Shown piece by piece: positions 52,845 through 56,065 of a stretch of 56,065 bases of DNA. This stretch comes from Leucobacter sp. wl10. Its GTDB lineage: Bacteria > Actinomycetota > Actinomycetes > Actinomycetales > Microbacteriaceae. The number at the start of each line of letters is the position of its first letter. Within the stretch, counting starts at the first letter, position 1. The position numbers and the translations under genes are program-made. The notes beneath the pieces were generated by a model. It did not search any database. It was given only the letters and a program-made list of their open reading frames with translations, and was not told where the DNA came from. The stretch lies in NCBI RefSeq assembly GCF_003569785.1, contig NZ_KZ984003.1, positions 10,474 to 66,538 of the forward strand, in the 5' to 3' direction.

Positions 52845-54736
52845 GCACGATGACTGGCTCCCAGGTCGCGCAGCTCGACGATGACGACGATGACGACCGG
52901 CCGTGGTGGCGGAGTCCGAGCGTCCTGATCCCGATCGGCTCCGGTGTCGCGTTCGCCGCGGGGCTGGTGTGCGAGTGGACCGGCGCGGATCTCGCCGCCC
53001 TCGTGCTGTTCTGGATCGGCCTGCTGCTGGGCGCGTCCACGTTCGTGCCGGGTGCGCTGCGGAAGCTGTTCACGCGGGGCAAGCTCGGCATCGGGCTGCT
53101 GATGACGATCAGCGCGGTGGGCGCGGTGATTCTCGGCTATGTCGAGGAGGCCGCGGCGCTGGCGTTCCTGTACTCCATCGCGGAGGCGCTGGAGGACAAG
53201 GCGATGGACCGCGCCCGCGCGGGCCTGCGGGCGCTGCTGAAGCTGGTGCCCGAGACGGCGCTGGTCAAGCGAGGTGACGCCACGGCCGAGGTCGAGGCGA
53301 AGGAGCTGCGCGTCGGCGACCTGCTGGTGATTCGACCTGGCGAGCGGATCGCCACCGACGGGATCGTGCGGGTCGGGCGCAGCAGCCTGGACACGTCCGC
53401 GATCACCGGCGAGTCGATCCCGGTCGAGGTCGAGCCCGGCGACGCGGTATCGGCCGGGTCGATCAACACCTCCGGCGTGCTCGAGGTCGAGGCCACCGCG
53501 GACGGCACCGACAACTCCCTGACCACGATCGTGGAGCTGGTGGAGCAGGCCCAGGCCGAGAAGGGCGACCGCGCCCGCCTGGCCGACCGGATCGCTCGCC
53601 CCCTCGTGCCGGGCGTGATGATCCTCGCCGTGCTCGTGGCCCTGCTCGGGTCGCTGCTGACCGGCGATGTCGAACTGTGGATCACCCGCGCGCTGGTTGT
53701 GCTGGTCGCGGCGTCGCCGTGTGCGCTGGCGATCGCCGTTCCCGTGACCGTGGTCTCCGCGATCGGGGCGGCTTCCAAGTTCGGCGTCGTGGTGAAGTCC
53801 GGCGCCGCGTTCGAGCGGTTCGGCGGCATCCGGCACTTGGCCGTCGACAAGACCGGGACGCTGACCCGCAACGAGCCCACTGTGAGCCGCGTCGTCACCA
53901 CCGACGTGGCCGAGGACGAGGTGCTCGCATGGGCGGCGAGCCTGGAGGCGCACAGCACGCACCCGCTGGCCGCCGCGATCACCAACGCCGTCCGGCAACC
54001 TCCGACCGCGCAGGAGGTCACGGAGACGGCAGGGCACGGCATCACCGGGACGCTGGGCGGTGCCCGGCTCGCCGTGGGAAGCCCCCGCTGGCTCGACGCC
54101 GGAACGCTGGCCGGCGAGGTCGAGGCGATGGAATCTGAGGGAATGACCGTCGTCATTGTCCACCGCGAGGGCGTGCCGGTGGGCGCCGTCGGGGTCCGGG
54201 ACGAGTTGCGCCCCGAAGTCCCGGAGGTGATCGCGACGCTCCTCAAGCGAGGAGTGGGAGTGACGATGCTCACCGGCGACAACGCCCGCACCGCCGCCGC
54301 CCTGGCCGCACAAGCCGGCATCACCGATGTCCGCGCCGAGCTGCGCCCCGAGGACAAGGCCACCGCCGTCGCCGCGCTGTCGAAGTCCCAGCCCACCGCC
54401 ATGATCGGCGATGGCATCAACGACGCCCCCGCGCTGGCCGCCGCCGACCTGGGAATCGCGATGGGAGCCAAGGGAGCCGACGCGGCGATCGAATCCGCCG
54501 ACGTCGCGTTCACCGGCCACGACCTGCGCCTCATCCCGCAGGCCCTCGCCCACGCACGCCGCGGCCGCAGCATCATCAACCAGAACGTGGTGCTCTCCAT
54601 CCTCATCATCGCCGCCTTGCTGCCACTGGCGATCCTCGGAGTGCTTGGCCTGGCCGCCGTCGTCCTCGTCCACGAGATCGCCGAAGTCGTGGTCATCCTC
54701 AACGGTCTGCGGGCAGCCCGACGGCGGAAGGCATGA
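52841..54736 (+). CDS. P1B-4 heavy-metal ATPase (Cd/Zn/Co class)
   Basis: This is a 631-residue P-type ATPase. The membrane motif is SPC (Ser292-Pro293-Cys294 in AASPCALAIAVP), which marks the P1B-4 group, and a late helix reads VHEIAEVVVILNGL. Cytosolic motifs are TGES, DKTGT (Asp336), HSTHPLA and GDGINDAP. The N-terminus is short and Asp-rich (QLDDDDDDDRP) without an HMA domain. Regulation by CmtR suggests Cd(II), possibly Pb(II), as substrate. The start is GTG 52841. Its stop overlaps the start of the lspA remnant. Confidence 0.92.
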   Translation: MSTMTGSQVAQLDDDDDDDRPWWRSPSVLIPIGSGVAFAAGLVCEWTGADLAALVLFWIGLLLGASTFVPGALRKLFTRGKLGIGLLMTISAVGAVILGYVEEAAALAFLYSIAEALEDKAMDRARAGLRALLKLVPETALVKRGDATAEVEAKELRVGDLLVIRPGERIATDGIVRVGRSSLDTSAITGESIPVEVEPGDAVSAGSINTSGVLEVEATADGTDNSLTTIVELVEQAQAEKGDRARLADRIARPLVPGVMILAVLVALLGSLLTGDVELWITRALVVLVAASPCALAIAVPVTVVSAIGAASKFGVVVKSGAAFERFGGIRHLAVDKTGTLTRNEPTVSRVVTTDVAEDEVLAWAASLEAHSTHPLAAAITNAVRQPPTAQEVTETAGHGITGTLGGARLAVGSPRWLDAGTLAGEVEAMESEGMTVVIVHREGVPVGAVGVRDELRPEVPEVIATLLKRGVGVTMLTGDNARTAAALAAQAGITDVRAELRPEDKATAVAALSKSQPTAMIGDGINDAPALAAADLGIAMGAKGADAAIESADVAFTGHDLRLIPQALAHARRGRSIINQNVVLSILIIAALLPLAILGVLGLAAVVLVHEIAEVVVILNGLRAARRRKA

Positions 54737-55085
54737 GTCGCCCTTTCGACCGCGGGATCGCCCCAGCGGCAACGAGTGCGACGGACACGGAGGCGACGAT
54801 TCCCCGCCGCGCCGCGCCGCGACGGGCCGCGTCCGGCCGCGCTGGTTCCTGCTCGCCTGCGCCCGCCGCGCCGGTCGATCAGGGCACCAAGACCATCGCG
54901 CAACTCAGCGAGCACGAGCGCTTCTCGCCGGTGGGCAACGTGCTCGGCCTGCAACTCGCGTTCAACCCCGGCACCGTCATGTCCCTCGGCACCAACGCGA
55001 CCTGGATGCTCGTCGGGGGCGGCGCGATCGGGAACCTTCTCGACCGGCTCCTCGCCAGCTCGCCGCGCTCAACGTCGGCTCCTAG
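54733..55085 (+). pseudogene. lspA: Degenerate signal peptidase II (lspA)
   Basis: Pieces of LspA are readable in two frames. RWFLLAC, the first membrane helix, is in one. In the other are VDQGTKT, LSEHERF-x5-NVLGLQLAFNPGTVMSLGTNATWML and GGAIGNLLDRLL. Between TWML and GGAIGN a membrane segment of some 30 residues is missing. The 3' part with the second catalytic Asp region is gone, replaced by the convergent oxidoreductase end. Metal-ATPase/lspA pairs are common on Gram-positive resistance elements, so this is the decayed third gene of the cmtR unit. Confidence 0.8.
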
Positions 55086-56065
55086 ACCAGCACCCTCGCG
55101 CGCTGGCTCTCCCACGCTTGCGCGGCGACCTGCACCGCGTCCCACGGTGAGCCCAGCGGCGGCGTGTAGGAGAGGTCAAGGTCGGCGAACTGCTCGATAG
55201 TCAGCCCGGCGTAGAGGGCGGTGGCGAAGGTGTCGACGCGCTTGGCGACCTCGGTGCCGCGCCTGCCGACGAGTTGCGCGCCGAGCAGTCTCCCGTCGCC
55301 GGTGTCGCCGGTGATGCGGAAGTGGATCGGGTGCGCGCCGGGGTAGTAGCGCTTGTGGTCGTCCGCCGCAGAGCTCACCGTCGCGGGCGCGTACCCGGCG
55401 GCGATCGCCTCGTGGTCACGCAGGCCGGTGCGGGCAGCGATGAGGTCGAAGACCTTCACGACCTGGGTGCCGACCGAGCCGGCGAAGGCCCGGTCACCGC
55501 CGAGGGCGTTCTCCCCGGCGATGCGGCCCTGCTTGTGGCTCGTCGTGCCCAGCGGCAAGTAGGTCACCCCGAGCAGGCGGTGATGGGTGATGATGCCGTC
55601 CCCGGCGGCCCAGACGTGCGGGAGGCCGGTGCGCATGTGCTCGTCGACCACGACCCCGCGGCCCGCGCCGAGGCTCGCGCCGGCCTGCTCGAGCAGCTCG
55701 GTGTTCGGCCGCACCCCGACGACGACCAGCACGAGGTCCGCGGTCTGCGTGAACGGCTGCCCGTCGCGGGTGCCCGTGACGGTGAGCCCGGCTGGGGTCT
55801 TCTCGATCCCGGTCACGGTCGAGCCGGTGACCACCTCGACGCCGTGGGTCGTGAGTTCCTCGTGGACGAAGGCGCCGAGCTCGGGGTCGAGGGTGGAGAG
55901 CACTTCGGGGCCGCGCTGGAGCTGGACGACGGTCATGCCGCGGGCGATGAACGCCTCGGCCATCTCCAGGCCGACGTAGCCGGCGCCGACGATGATCGCC
56001 GACTGCGGCTGCCGGGCGGTGAGGTCGTGATCGAGGGCGAAGGTGTCGCCCATCGAGTGGATGAC
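55082..56065 (-). CDS. FAD/NAD(P)-dependent disulfide oxidoreductase (CoA-disulfide-reductase-like), partial
   Basis: At least 328 residues are present; the N-terminus, with the FAD motif and active-site Cys, lies beyond the window. Visible are the NAD(P)H-binding motif SAIIVGAGYVGLEMAEAFIARG, the second FAD segment VWAAGDGIITHHRLLG and the C-terminal dimerisation domain (LLGAQLVGRRGTEVAKRVDTFATALYAGLTIEQFADLDLSYTPPLG). These match the CoA-disulfide reductase/NADH oxidase group rather than MerA. It converges on the lspA remnant and overlaps its end by four bases. Confidence 0.85.
   Translation of the reverse strand, partial: VIHSMGDTFALDHDLTARQPQSAIIVGAGYVGLEMAEAFIARGMTVVQLQRGPEVLSTLDPELGAFVHEELTTHGVEVVTGSTVTGIEKTPAGLTVTGTRDGQPFTQTADLVLVVVGVRPNTELLEQAGASLGAGRGVVVDEHMRTGLPHVWAAGDGIITHHRLLGVTYLPLGTTSHKQGRIAGENALGGDRAFAGSVGTQVVKVFDLIAARTGLRDHEAIAAGYAPATVSSAADDHKRYYPGAHPIHFRITGDTGDGRLLGAQLVGRRGTEVAKRVDTFATALYAGLTIEQFADLDLSYTPPLGSPWDAVQVAAQAWESQRARVLV

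Overview
The window is high-GC DNA with many GTG starts, 4-bp ATGA/GTGA gene overlaps and actinobacterial-type transfer and regulatory proteins. It is best read as part of a conjugative plasmid or integrative element of an actinobacterium; Micrococcales is a guess from gene content. No rRNA, tRNA or CRISPR was recognised. Both ends are cut: a broken ardC-like gene at the left and an FAD oxidoreductase at the right.

Layout. (1) 1-4791: remnants of an ArdC-like antirestriction gene and a primase-polymerase gene, facing a MobF relaxase-helicase. (2) 5443-9408: a phosphoketolase and a frameshifted IS110 transposase. (3) 9952-30124: a copper island holding a Csp-type copper store, CueP, a SHOCT membrane protein, a Tat multicopper oxidase, an atypical CDF exporter, an OmpR/HK two-component system, a small His-rich membrane protein, a DUF305 lipoprotein, class I fructose-bisphosphate aldolase, CopZ-like protein, a CopA ATPase fused to cupredoxin and YHS domains, CsoR, archaeal-type GAPDH, CopB, an EamA transporter and a beta-phosphoglucomutase/GH65 fusion. 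(4) 30137-38979: an AraC regulator, then intact ardC, prim-pol, DUF2637, ParB-like, a membrane protein and an M23 peptidase, mostly overlapping and co-directional. (5) 38989-43781: a three-gene recombinase cassette whose tyrosine recombinase is split by an IS256-family element with an 8-bp target duplication. (6) 43819-45732: divergent merR/merA. (7) 46146-52314: type IV secretion genes (two DUF6112 proteins, VirB6-like, SCO6880-like, VirB4-like). (8) 52485-55085: cmtR, a P1B-4 ATPase and a decayed lspA, followed by the converging oxidoreductase.

How it fits together. Four copies of an 11-bp-phased direct repeat, close to the box I recall for Corynebacterium CopR, lie at copper-gene promoters only. 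A separate inverted repeat at 18773-18791 looks like a CsoR operator. The operon from 18814 appears to run through to the GH65 fusion at 30124, so a type II GAPDH sits inside a copper-efflux operon between csoR and copB. With a metal-independent aldolase and a phosphoketolase nearby, this suggests that the island carries a replacement sugar-catabolism route alongside copper efflux, oxidation and storage. That is the most interesting idea in the window and is inference. The ardC/prim-pol segment is present twice in direct orientation about 31.7 kb apart, bracketing the relaxase and the copper island.
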